Source: Micropterix aruncella (Eukaryota; Arthropoda; Insecta; Lepidoptera; Micropterigidae). Taken from it: 64,000 nucleotides of DNA. Positions 50,027-62,383 of this stretch are shown here, piece by piece; the stretch's first letter is position 1, and each line of letters begins with the position of its first letter. Made by a program: the position numbers and the translations under genes. The DNA lies in the NCBI GenBank assembly GCA_944548615.1, contig CALYMY010000071.1, positions 123,470-187,469 on the forward strand, given 5' to 3'. The notes under the pieces are model-generated. The model was not told the origin of the DNA. It ran no database searches and saw nothing but the letters and a program-made list of their open reading frames with translations.

Positions 50027-51897
50027 GAACATAGAAATTGTTATGAATAAATGTCATTTTTCGAAAAAGACCGTGATAGAGTAAATAAAACGCGTTACGG
50101 TGTTTGGGCATAACGAAGGCCTTTGAAATCTCTACGAAATGGCATTTTCAAAATTTTGACATTTTGAAATTTTTTATATAAACTTTCATTTTGAACATAG
50201 AAATTGTTATGAATAAATGACATTTTTCGAAAAAGACCGTGATAGAGTAAACCTACCGCGTTGCGGTCTTTGGCTAGATCGACACCCCGCTTAAGCTCTA
50301 CAAAATGGCATTTTTGAAATTTTGACATTTTGAAAAATTTTATATAAAATTTCATTTTAAACATAGAAATTATTATGAAAAAATCACATTTTTCGAAAAA
50401 GATCGTGATAGAGTAAACCTATAGCGTTACGGCGTTCGGACAGAACGACGGCCTTGGTAATCTCTACAAAATGGCATTTTCGAAATTTTGACATTTTGAA
50501 AAATTTTATATAAAATTTCATTTTAAACATAGAAATTGTTATGAAAAAATCACATTTTTCGAAAAAGATCGTGATAGAGTAAACCTATAGCGTTACGGCG
50601 TTCGGACAGAACGACGACCTTGGTAATCTCTACAAAATGGCATTTTCGAAATTTTGACATTTTGAAAAATTTTATATAAACTTTCATTTTGAACATAGAA
50701 ATTGTTATGAAAAAATCACATTTTTCGAAATAAATCGAGATAGAGTAAACCTACCGCGTTGCGGTCTTTGGCGAGATCGACACCCCGCTTAAGCTCTACA
50801 AAATGGCATTTTTGAAATTTTGACATTTTGAAAAATTTTATATAAAATTTCATTTTAAACATAGAAATTATAATGAAAAAATCACATTTTTCGAAAAAGA
50901 TCGTGATAGAGTAAACCTATAGCGTTACGGCGTTCGGACAGAACCACGGCCTTGGTAATCTCTACGAAATGGCATTTTCGAAATTTTGACATTTTGAAAT
51001 TTTTTATATAAACTTTCATTTTGAACATAGAAATTGTTATGAATAAATGACATTTTTCGAAAAAGACCGTGATAGAGTAAACCTACCGCGTTGCGGTCTT
51101 TGGCTAGATCGACACCCCGCTTAAGCTCTACAAAATGGCATTTTTGAAATTTTGACATTTTGAAAAATTTTATATAAAATTTCATTTTAAACATAGAAAT
51201 TATTATGAAAAAATCACATTTTTCGAAAAAGATCGTGATAGAGTAAACCTATAGCGTTACGGCGTTCGGACAGAACGACGGCCTTGGTAATCTCTACAAA
51301 ATGGCATTTTCGAAATTTTGACATTTTGAAAAATTTTATATAAAATTTCATTTTAAACATAGAAATTGTTATGAAAAAATCACATTTTTCGAAAAAGATC
51401 GTGATAGAGTAAACCTATAGCGTTACGGCGTTCGGACAGAACGACGACCTTGGTAATCTCTACAAAATGGCATTTTCGAAATTTTGACATTTTGAAAAAT
51501 TTTATATAAACTTTCATTTTGAACATAGAAATTGTTATGAAAAAATCACATTTTTCGAAATAAATCGAGATAGAGTAAACCTACCGCGTTGCGGTCTTTG
51601 GCGAGATCGACACCCCGCTTAAGCTCTACAAAATGGCATTTTTGAAATTTTGATATTTTGAAATTTTTTATATAAACTTTCATTTTGAACTTGGAAATTA
51701 TTATGAAAAAATCACATTTTTCGAAATAAATCGAGATAGAGTAAACCTAACGCGTTACGGTGTTCGGACAGAACGAAGGCCTTTGAAATCTCTACGAAAT
51801 GGCATTTTCGAAATTTTGACATTTTGAATTTTTTTATATAAACTTTCATTTTGAACATAGAAATTGTTATGAAAAAATCACATTTTTCGAAATAAAT
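50027..51897 (+). repeat. Unit 14, 166-bp array (11 monomers + 45 bp), order a g h i e f g h i j k
   Basis: Monomer a carries the A (50150) otherwise seen only in unit 12, exactly 6400 bp upstream. Monomer j ends GAAATTTTTTATA, as in units 5 and 15. Confidence 0.95.
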
Positions 51898-52880
51898 TGG
51901 CTTCCGACGTTTGAGGGCTATTGCGCTAAAAGGCATCAATAGTCCTCCCTGTTTATTATTATCTAATAGAGTTTTGCTTTGCGCATCTAACGCTTCTTTT
52001 AATTTTCAAATCTGAGTAATATTAACGGAATTATAGACGATTTAATATCTGTATAGGTATATTGATTTATCGATTTAACGGTTTTGTTTCCATAGTAACG
52101 AGCTCAGGCGGTGGCCCGACTCGCAATAGAATATTTATCGATTTAACGATTTCTGTTTCTATGGTAACTTCAGCCCTCGTCATACTTGCGAAAGTTTATT
52201 TATCGATTTTACGATGTTTGTTTTCAATAGTAGCGATCCGAGCCAAGGGAGTTTTAGTATTTTTCCCGCGGCTTCGTTTAACCCCTCAAGCCCCGATTGG
52301 CCGATATCGGCCACAACACGATTCAGCGTGAGGGCCCCGTTTTAATTTTATTATAATTTAATTTGTTTGATTTTATTATGTTTTATTATGTTAATATGTT
52401 TCATTTTAATTGTGGGTACAGTGGTTTGGCAGTAATAAATGTTTTGGTGAAGACAGTATCGTATTTCAATTTTTTTACTAATTTTTACTAAAAATTTTTG
52501 CGACAGCAAATTGTCAATCGGCTGAGGGGCCGAGGCCTGAAGGGTTAATAAATTAAATATTATATTCTTTATTTTATCATATACACACAAGCGAGGTGTC
52601 AAAAGATAGGGTTTTAGAACGCTTTTCATTTCATTGCTTCTGCTTTTTATCTCGTCTTCTTCTTCTTCTTTAATTACTTTTCAATACTATTTAATCTGTG
52701 CTTTTTCATTTTCATTTTCAGTGCCTTTGATCAACGAGAAGAGACAATATGGAGACCACAGAAATAGAAGTGCCGTTTCGGAATTTCGAAGAAATACCGG
52801 AAAGAGCCAGAGATATTGCCCGCGAGGCGTTAAACGAATTAAAAGGAGTAAACAACCTACGGAAAGAGGTACGTGACAAG
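51898..52880 (+). repeat. Unit 15, block U interrupted by a 267-bp insertion
   Basis: The 716-bp block is split at its TTAA, after CTTCGT and before TAAATTAAATATT, by a MITE plus one extra TTAA. The acceptor and exon downstream are intact and displaced by 267 bp. Confidence 0.96.
52278..52548. mobile_element. piggyBac-type MITE with TTAA target-site duplication
   Basis: The element proper is 52282-52544 (263 bp), bounded by TTAA at 52278-52281 and 52545-52548. It begins CCCCTCAAGCCCCG and ends with the inverted partner CGAGGCCTGAAGGG; 11 of the 14 terminal positions pair and all three mismatches are transitions. A 16-bp palindrome TGGCCGATATCGGCCA lies at 52298-52313. The interior is AT-rich and has no transposase frame, so the element is non-autonomous. 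TTAA duplication and CCC/GGG ends are hallmarks of the piggyBac superfamily. The other sixteen units hold the uninterrupted TTAA (for example CGTTTAATAAATT at 410-422), an exact empty site. Orientation is undetermined. Confidence 0.9.
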
Positions 52881-52919
52881 GACGAGGGAACTCCTCAACG
52901 GTCAACCGTAGAGACGTGA
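52749..52919 (+). CDS. Putative captured first coding exon, copy 15
   Basis: Same frame as copy 1; putative exon 52722-52868. The MITE lies about 180 bp upstream, in the presumed intron or promoter part of the block, and does not touch the exon. Confidence 0.38.
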   Translation: METTEIEVPFRNFEEIPERARDIAREALNELKGVNNLRKEVRDKDEGTPQRSTVET

Positions 52920-54323
52920 AATTTGGTATAGGCATTCCATTATGATGGCAATTACTAAGTTCCACCATGACATGGCTGCTGCACCCAGGGTTGGCTCCCG
53001 ACGAGGGAACTTCTCAACGGTCAACCGTAGAGACGTGAAATTTGGTATAGGCATTCCATTATGATGGCAATTACTAAGTTCCACCATGACATGGCTGCTG
53101 CACCCAGGGTTGGCTCCCGACGAGGGAACTCCTCAACGGTCAACCGTAGAGACGTGAAATTTGGTATAGGCATTCCATTATGATGGCAATTACTAAGTTC
53201 CACCATGACATGGCTGCTGCACCCAGGGTTGGCTCCCGACGAGGGAACTCCTCAACGGTCAACCGTAGAGACGTGAAATTTGGTATAGGCATTCCATTAT
53301 GATGGCAATTACTAAGTTCCACCATGACATGGCTGCTGCACCCAGGGTTGGCTCCCGACGAGGGAACTCCTCAACGGTCAACCGTAGAGACGTGAAATTT
53401 GGTATAGGCATTCCATTATGACGGCAATTTCTAAGTTCCACCATGACATCGCTGCTGCACCCAGGGTTGGCTCCCGACGAGGGAACTCCTCAACGGTCAA
53501 CCGTAGAGACGTGAAATTTGGTATAGGCATTCCATTATGATGGCAATTACTAAGTTCCACCATGACATGGCTGCTGCACCCAGGGTTGGCTCCCGACGAG
53601 GGAACTCCTCAACGGTCAACCGTAGAGACGTGAAATTTGGTATAGGCATTCCATTATGATGGCAATTACTAAGTTCCACCATGACATGGCTGCTGCACCC
53701 AGGGTTGGCTCCCGACGAGGGAACTCCTCAACGGTCAACCGTAGAGACGTGAAATTTGGTATAGGCATTCCATTATGATGGCAATTACTAAGTTCCACCA
53801 TGACATGGCTGCTGCACCCAGGGTTGGCTCCCGACGAGGGAACTCCTCAACGGTCAACCGTAGAGACGTGAAATTTGGTATAGGCATTCCATTATGATGG
53901 CAATTACTAAGTTCCACCATGACATGGCTGCTGCACCCAGGGTTGGCTCCCGACGAGGGAACTCCTCAACGGTCAACCGTAGAGACGTGAAATTTGGTAT
54001 AGGCATTCCATTATGACGGCAATTTCTAAGTTCCACCATGACATCGCTGCTGCACCCAGGGTTGGCTCCCGACGAGGGAACTCCTCAACGGTCAACCGTA
54101 GAGACGTGAAATTTGGTATAGGCATTCCATTATGATGGCAATTACTAAGTTCCACCATGACATGGCTGCTGCACCCAGGGTTGGCTCCCGACGAGGGAAC
54201 TCCTCAACGGTCAACCGTAGAGACGTGAAATTTGGTATAGGCATTCCATTATGATGGCAATTACTAAGTTCCACCATGACATGGCTGCTGCACCCAGGGT
54301 TGGCTCCCGACGAGGGAACTCCT
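52881..54323 (+). repeat. Unit 15, 119-bp array (12 monomers + 15 bp)
   Basis: Standard array, v at monomers 5 and 10. Confidence 0.98.
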
Positions 54324-56194
54324 GAACATAGAAATTGTTATGAATAAATGTCATTTTTCGAAAAAGACCGTGATAGAGTAAATAAAACGCGTTACGGTGT
54401 TTGGGCATAACGAAGGCCTTTGAAATCTCTACGAAATGGCATTTTCGAAATTTTGACATTTTGAAATTTTTTATATAAACTTTCATTTTGAACATAGAAA
54501 TTGTTATGAAAAAATCACATTTTTCACAAAAGAACGAGATAGAGTAAACCTACCGCGTTGCGGTCTTTGGCGAGATCGACACCCCGCTTAAGCTCTACAA
54601 AATGGCATTTTTGAAATTTTGACTTTTTGAAAAATTTTATATAAAATTTCATTTTAAACATAGAAATTATTATGAAAAAATCATATTTTTCGAAAAAGAT
54701 CGTGATAGAGTAAACCTATAGGGTTACGGCGTTCGGACAGAACGACGGCCTTGGTAATCTCTACAAAATGGCATTTTCGAAATTTTGACATTTTGAAAAA
54801 TTTTATATAAAATTTCATTTTAAACATAGAAATTGTTATGAAAAAATCACATTTTTCGAAAAAGATCGTGATAGAGTAAACCTATAGGGTTACGGCGTTC
54901 GGACAGAACGACGGCCTTGGTAATCTCTACAAAATGGCATTTTCGAAATTTTGACATTTTGAAATTTTTTATATAAACTTTCATTTTGAACATAGAAATT
55001 GTTATGAAAAAATCACATTTTTCGAAATAAATCGAGATAGAGTAAACCTACCGCGTTGCGGTCTTTGGCGAGATCGACACCCCGCTTAAGCTCTACAAAA
55101 TGGCATTTTTGAAATTTTGACATTTTGAAAAATTTTATATAAAATTTCATTTTAAACATAGAAATTATAATGAAAAAATCACATTTTTCGAAAAAGATCG
55201 TGATAGAGTAAACCTATAGCGTTACGGCGTTCGGACAGAACCACGGCCTTGGTAATCTCTACGAAATGGCATTTTCGAAATTTTGACATTTTGAAATTTT
55301 TTATATAAACTTTCATTTTGAACATAGAAATTGTTATGAATAAATGACATTTTTCGAAAAAGACCGTGATAGAGTAAACCTACCGCGTTGCGGTCTTTGG
55401 CTAGATCGACACCCCGCTTAAGCTCTACAAAATGGCATTTTTGAAATTTTGACATTTTGAAAAATTTTATATAAAATTTCATTTTAAACATAGAAATTAT
55501 TATGAAAAAATCACATTTTTCGAAAAAGATCGTGATAGAGTAAACCTATAGCGTTACGGCGTTCGGACAGAACGACGGCCTTGGTAATCTCTACAAAATG
55601 GCATTTTCGAAATTTTGACATTTTGAAAAATTTTATATAAAATTTCATTTTAAACATAGAAATTGTTATGAAAAAATCACATTTTTCGAAAAAGATCGTG
55701 ATAGAGTAAACCTATAGCGTTACGGCGTTCGGACAGAACGACGACCTTGGTAATCTCTACAAAATGGCATTTTCGAAATTTTGACATTTTGAAAAATTTT
55801 ATATAAACTTTCATTTTGAACATAGAAATTGTTATGAAAAAATCACATTTTTCGAAATAAATCGAGATAGAGTAAACCTACCGCGTTGCGGTCTTTGGCG
55901 AGATCGACACCCCGCTTAAGCTCTACAAAATGGCATTTTTGAAATTTTGATATTTTGAAATTTTTTATATAAACTTTCATTTTGAACTTGGAAATTATTA
56001 TGAAAAAATCACATTTTTCGAAATAAATCGAGATAGAGTAAACCTAACGCGTTACGGTGTTCGGACAGAACGAAGGCCTTTGAAATCTCTACGAAATGGC
56101 ATTTTCGAAATTTTGACATTTTGAATTTTTTTATATAAACTTTCATTTTGAACATAGAAATTGTTATGAAAAAATCACATTTTTCGAAATAAAT
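54324..56194 (+). repeat. Unit 15, 166-bp array (11 monomers + 45 bp), full order a to k
   Basis: Canonical order; monomer j ends GAAATTTTTTATA as in units 5 and 14. Without the MITE this unit would be 4030 bp. Confidence 0.95.
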
Positions 56195-56910
56195 TGGCTT
56201 CCGACGTTTGAGGGCTATTGCGCTAAAAGGCATCAATAGTCCTCCCTGTTTATTATTATCTAATAGAGTTTTGCTTTGCGCATCTAACGCTTCTTTTAAT
56301 TTTCAAATCTGAGTAATATTAACGGAATTATAGACGATTTAATATCTGTATAGGTATATTGATTTATCGATTTAACGGTTTTGTTTCCATAGTAACGAGC
56401 TCAGGCGGTGGCCCGACTCGCAATAGAATATTTATCGATTTAACGATTTCTGTTTCTATGGTAACTTCAGCCCTCGTCATACTTGCGAAAGTTTATTTAT
56501 CGATTTTACGATGTTTGTTTTCAATAGTAGCGATCCGAGCCAAGGGAGTTTTAGTATTTTTCCCGCGGCTTCGTTTAATAAATTAAATATTATATTCTTT
56601 ATTTTATCATATACACACAAGCGAGGTGTCAAAAGATAGGGTTTTAGAACGCTTTTCATTTCATTGCTTCTGCTTTTTATCTCGTCTTCTTCTTCTTCTT
56701 TAATTACTTTTCAATACTATTTAATCTGTGCTTTTTCATTTTCATTTTCAGTGCCTTTGATCAACGAGAAGAGACAATATGGAGACCACAGAAATAGAAG
56801 TGCCGTTTCGGAATTTCGAAGAAATACCGGAAAGAGCCAGAGATATTGCCCGCGAGGCGTTAAACGAATTAAAAGGAGTAAACAACCTACGGAAAGAGGT
56901 ACGTGACAAG
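56195..56910 (+). repeat. Unit 16, block U
   Basis: Sixteenth copy, intact and without the MITE of its neighbour. Confidence 0.95.
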
Positions 56911-56949
56911 GACGAGGGAACTCCTCAACGGTCAACCGTAGAGACGTGA
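56779..56949 (+). CDS. Putative captured first coding exon, copy 16
   Basis: Same frame as copy 1; putative exon 56752-56898. Confidence 0.38.
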   Translation: METTEIEVPFRNFEEIPERARDIAREALNELKGVNNLRKEVRDKDEGTPQRSTVET

Positions 56950-58353
56950 AATTTGGTATAGGCATTCCATTATGATGGCAATTACTAAGTTCCACCATGA
57001 CATGGCTGCTGCACCCAGGGTTGGCTCCCGACGAGGGAACTTCTCAACGGTCAACCGTAGAGACGTGAAATTTGGTATAGGCATTCCATTATGATGGCAA
57101 TTACTAAGTTCCACCATGACATGGCTGCTGCACCCAGGGTTGGCTCCCGACGAGGGAACTCCTCAACGGTCAACCGTAGAGACGTGAAATTTGGTATAGG
57201 CATTCCATTATGATGGCAATTACTAAGTTCCACCATGACATGGCTGCTGCACCCAGGGTTGGCTCCCGACGAGGGAACTCCTCAACGGTCAACCGTAGAG
57301 ACGTGAAATTTGGTATAGGCATTCCATTATGATGGCAATTACTAAGTTCCACCATGACATGGCTGCTGCACCCAGGGTTGGCTCCCGACGAGGGAACTCC
57401 TCAACGGTCAACCGTAGAGACGTGAAATTTGGTATAGGCATTCCATTATGACGGCAATTTCTAAGTTCCACCATGACATCGCTGCTGCACCCAGGGTTGG
57501 CTCCCGACGAGGGAACTCCTCAACGGTCAACCGTAGAGACGTGAAATTTGGTATAGGCATTCCATTATGATGGCAATTACTAAGTTCCACCATGACATGG
57601 CTGCTGCACCCAGGGTTGGCTCCCGACGAGGGAACTCCTCAACGGTCAACCGTAGAGACGTGAAATTTGGTATAGGCATTCCATTATGATGGCAATTACT
57701 AAGTTCCACCATGACATGGCTGCTGCACCCAGGGTTGGCTCCCGACGAGGGAACTCCTCAACGGTCAACCGTAGAGACGTGAAATTTGGTATAGGCATTC
57801 CATTATGATGGCAATTACTAAGTTCCACCATGACATGGCTGCTGCACCCAGGGTTGGCTCCCGACGAGGGAACTCCTCAACGGTCAACCGTAGAGACGTG
57901 AAATTTGGTATAGGCATTCCATTATGATGGCAATTACTAAGTTCCACCATGACATGGCTGCTGCACCCAGGGTTGGCTCCCGACGAGGGAACTCCTCAAC
58001 GGTCAACCGTAGAGACGTGAAATTTGGTATAGGCATTCCATTATGACGGCAATTTCTAAGTTCCACCATGACATCGCTGCTGCACCCAGGGTTGGCTCCC
58101 GACGAGGGAACTCCTCAACGGTCAACCGTAGAGACGTGAAATTTGGTATAGGCATTCCATTATGATGGCAATTACTAAGTTCCACCATGACATGGCTGCT
58201 GCACCCAGGGTTGGCTCCCGACGAGGGAACTCCTCAACGGTCAACCGTAGAGACGTGAAATTTGGTATAGGCATTCCATTATGATGGCAATTACTAAGTT
58301 CCACCATGACATGGCTGCTGCACCCAGGGTTGGCTCCCGACGAGGGAACTCCT
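56911..58353 (+). repeat. Unit 16, 119-bp array (12 monomers + 15 bp)
   Basis: Standard array, v at monomers 5 and 10. Confidence 0.98.
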
Positions 58354-60224
58354 GAACATAGAAATTGTTATGAATAAATGTCATTTTTCGAAAAAGACCG
58401 TGATAGAGTAAATAAAACGCGTTACGGTGTTTGGGCATAACGAAGGCCTTTGAAATCTCTACGAAATGGCATTTTCGAAATTTTGACATTTTGAAATTTT
58501 TTATATAAACTTTCATTTTGAACATAGAAATTGTTATGAAAAAATCACATTTTTCACAAAAGAACGAGATAGAGTAAACCTACCGCGTTGCGGTCTTTGG
58601 CGAGATCGACACCCCGCTTAAGCTCTACAAAATGGCATTTTTGAAATTTTGACTTTTTGAAAAATTTTATATAAAATTTCATTTTAAACATAGAAATTAT
58701 TATGAAAAAATCATATTTTTCGAAAAAGATCGTGATAGAGTAAACCTATAGGGTTACGGCGTTCGGACAGAACGACGGCCTTGGTAATCTCTACAAAATG
58801 GCATTTTCGAAATTTTGACATTTTGAAAAATTTTATATAAAATTTCATTTTAAACATAGAAATTGTTATGAAAAAATCACATTTTTCGAAAAAGATCGTG
58901 ATAGAGTAAACCTATAGGGTTACGGCGTTCGGACAGAACGACGGCCTTGGTAATCTCTACAAAATGGCATTTTCGAAATTTTGACATTTTGAAATTTTTT
59001 ATATAAACTTTCATTTTGAACATAGAAATTGTTATGAAAAAATCACATTTTTCGAAATAAATCGAGATAGAGTAAACCTACCGCGTTGCGGTCTTTGGCG
59101 AGATCGACACCCCGCTTAAGCTCTACAAAATGGCATTTTTGAAATTTTGACATTTTGAAAAATTTTATATAAAATTTCATTTTAAACATAGAAATTATAA
59201 TGAAAAAATCACATTTTTCGAAAAAGATCGTGATAGAGTAAACCTATAGCGTTACGGCGTTCGGACAGAACCACGGCCTTGGTAATCTCTACGAAATGGC
59301 ATTTTCGAAATTTTGACATTTTGAAATTTTTTATATAAACTTTCATTTTGAACATAGAAATTGTTATGAATAAATGACATTTTTCGAAAAAGACCGTGAT
59401 AGAGTAAACCTACCGCGTTGCGGTCTTTGGCTAGATCGACACCCCGCTTAAGCTCTACAAAATGGCATTTTTGAAATTTTGACATTTTGAAAAATTTTAT
59501 ATAAAATTTCATTTTAAACATAGAAATTATTATGAAAAAATCACATTTTTCGAAAAAGATCGTGATAGAGTAAACCTATAGCGTTACGGCGTTCGGACAG
59601 AACGACGGCCTTGGTAATCTCTACAAAATGGCATTTTCGAAATTTTGACATTTTGAAAAATTTTATATAAAATTTCATTTTAAACATAGAAATTGTTATG
59701 AAAAAATCACATTTTTCGAAAAAGATCGTGATAGAGTAAACCTATAGCGTTACGGCGTTCGGACAGAACGACGACCTTGGTAATCTCTACAAAATGGCAT
59801 TTTCGAAATTTTGACATTTTGAAAAATTTTATATAAACTTTCATTTTGAACATAGAAATTGTTATGAAAAAATCACATTTTTCGAAATAAATCGAGATAG
59901 AGTAAACCTACCGCGTTGCGGTCTTTGGCGAGATCGACACCCCGCTTAAGCTCTACAAAATGGCATTTTTGAAATTTTGATATTTTGAAAATTTTTATAT
60001 AAACTTTCATTTTGAACTTGGAAATTATTATGAAAAAATCACATTTTTCGAAATAAATCGAGATAGAGTAAACCTAACGCGTTACGGTGTTCGGACAGAA
60101 CGAAGGCCTTTGAAATCTCTACGAAATGGCATTTTCGAAATTTTGACATTTTGAATTTTTTTATATAAACTTTCATTTTGAACATAGAAATTGTTATGAA
60201 AAAATCACATTTTTCGAAATAAAT
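58354..60224 (+). repeat. Unit 16, 166-bp array (11 monomers + 45 bp), full order a to k
   Basis: Canonical order with the usual GAAAATTTTTATA end in monomer j. Confidence 0.95.
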
Positions 60225-60940
60225 TGGCTTCCGACGTTTGAGGGCTATTGCGCTAAAAGGCATCAATAGTCCTCCCTGTTTATTATTATCTAATAGAGTT
60301 TTGCTTTGCGCATCTAACGCTTCTTTTAATTTTCAAATCTGAGTAATATTAACGGAATTATAGACGATTTAATATCTGTATAGGTATATTGATTTATCGA
60401 TTTAACGGTTTTGTTTCCATAGTAACGAGCTCAGGCGGTGGCCCGACTCGCAATAGAATATTTATCGATTTAACGATTTCTGTTTCTATGGTAACTTCAG
60501 CCCTCGTCATACTTGCGAAAGTTTATTTATCGATTTTACGATGTTTGTTTTCAATAGTAGCGATCCGAGCCAAGGGAGTTTTAGTATTTTTCCCGCGGCT
60601 TCGTTTAATAAATTAAATATTATATTCTTTATTTTATCATATACACACAAGCGAGGTGTCAAAAGATAGGGTTTTAGAACGCTTTTCATTTCATTGCTTC
60701 TGCTTTTTATCTCGTCTTCTTCTTCTTCTTTAATTACTTTTCAATACTATTTAATCTGTGCTTTTTCATTTTCATTTTCAGTGCCTTTGATCAACGAGAA
60801 GAGACAATATGGAGACCACAGAAATAGAAGTGCCGTTTCGGAATTTCGAAGAAATACCGGAAAGAGCCAGAGATATTGCCCGCGAGGCGTTAAACGAATT
60901 AAAAGGAGTAAACAACCTACGGAAAGAGGTACGTGACAAG
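60225..60940 (+). repeat. Unit 17, block U
   Basis: Seventeenth copy, intact; no difference from copy 1 noticed. Confidence 0.95.
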
Positions 60941-60979
60941 GACGAGGGAACTCCTCAACGGTCAACCGTAGAGACGTGA
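60809..60979 (+). CDS. Putative captured first coding exon, copy 17
   Basis: Same frame as copy 1; putative exon 60782-60928. Confidence 0.38.
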   Translation: METTEIEVPFRNFEEIPERARDIAREALNELKGVNNLRKEVRDKDEGTPQRSTVET

Positions 60980-62383
60980 AATTTGGTATAGGCATTCCAT
61001 TATGATGGCAATTACTAAGTTCCACCATGACATGGCTGCTGCACCCAGGGTTGGCTCCCGACGAGGGAACTTCTCAACGGTCAACCGTAGAGACGTGAAA
61101 TTTGGTATAGGCATTCCATTATGATGGCAATTACTAAGTTCCACCATGACATGGCTGCTGCACCCAGGGTTGGCTCCCGACGAGGGAACTCCTCAACGGT
61201 CAACCGTAGAGACGTGAAATTTGGTATAGGCATTCCATTATGATGGCAATTACTAAGTTCCACCATGACATGGCTGCTGCACCCAGGGTTGGCTCCCGAC
61301 GAGGGAACTCCTCAACGGTCAACCGTAGAGACGTGAAATTTGGTATAGGCATTCCATTATGATGGCAATTACTAAGTTCCACCATGACATGGCTGCTGCA
61401 CCCAGGGTTGGCTCCCGACGAGGGAACTCCTCAACGGTCAACCGTAGAGACGTGAAATTTGGTATAGGCATTCCATTATGACGGCAATTTCTAAGTTCCA
61501 CCATGACATCGCTGCTGCACCCAGGGTTGGCTCCCGACGAGGGAACTCCTCAACGGTCAACCGTAGAGACGTGAAATTTGGTATAGGCATTCCATTATGA
61601 TGGCAATTACTAAGTTCCACCATGACATGGCTGCTGCACCCAGGGTTGGCTCCCGACGAGGGAACTCCTCAACGGTCAACCGTAGAGACGTGAAATTTGG
61701 TATAGGCATTCCATTATGATGGCAATTACTAAGTTCCACCATGACATGGCTGCTGCACCCAGGGTTGGCTCCCGACGAGGGAACTCCTCAACGGTCAACC
61801 GTAGAGACGTGAAATTTGGTATAGGCATTCCATTATGATGGCAATTACTAAGTTCCACCATGACATGGCTGCTGCACCCAGGGTTGGCTCCCGACGAGGG
61901 AACTCCTCAACGGTCAACCGTAGAGACGTGAAATTTGGTATAGGCATTCCATTATGATGGCAATTACTAAGTTCCACCATGACATGGCTGCTGCACCCAG
62001 GGTTGGCTCCCGACGAGGGAACTCCTCAACGGTCAACCGTAGAGACGTGAAATTTGGTATAGGCATTCCATTATGACGGCAATTTCTAAGTTCCACCATG
62101 ACATCGCTGCTGCACCCAGGGTTGGCTCCCGACGAGGGAACTCCTCAACGGTCAACCGTAGAGACGTGAAATTTGGTATAGGCATTCCATTATGATGGCA
62201 ATTACTAAGTTCCACCATGACATGGCTGCTGCACCCAGGGTTGGCTCCCGACGAGGGAACTCCTCAACGGTCAACCGTAGAGACGTGAAATTTGGTATAG
62301 GCATTCCATTATGATGGCAATTACTAAGTTCCACCATGACATGGCTGCTGCACCCAGGGTTGGCTCCCGACGAGGGAACTCCT
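60941..62383 (+). repeat. Unit 17, 119-bp array (12 monomers + 15 bp)
   Basis: Standard array, v at monomers 5 and 10. Confidence 0.98.
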
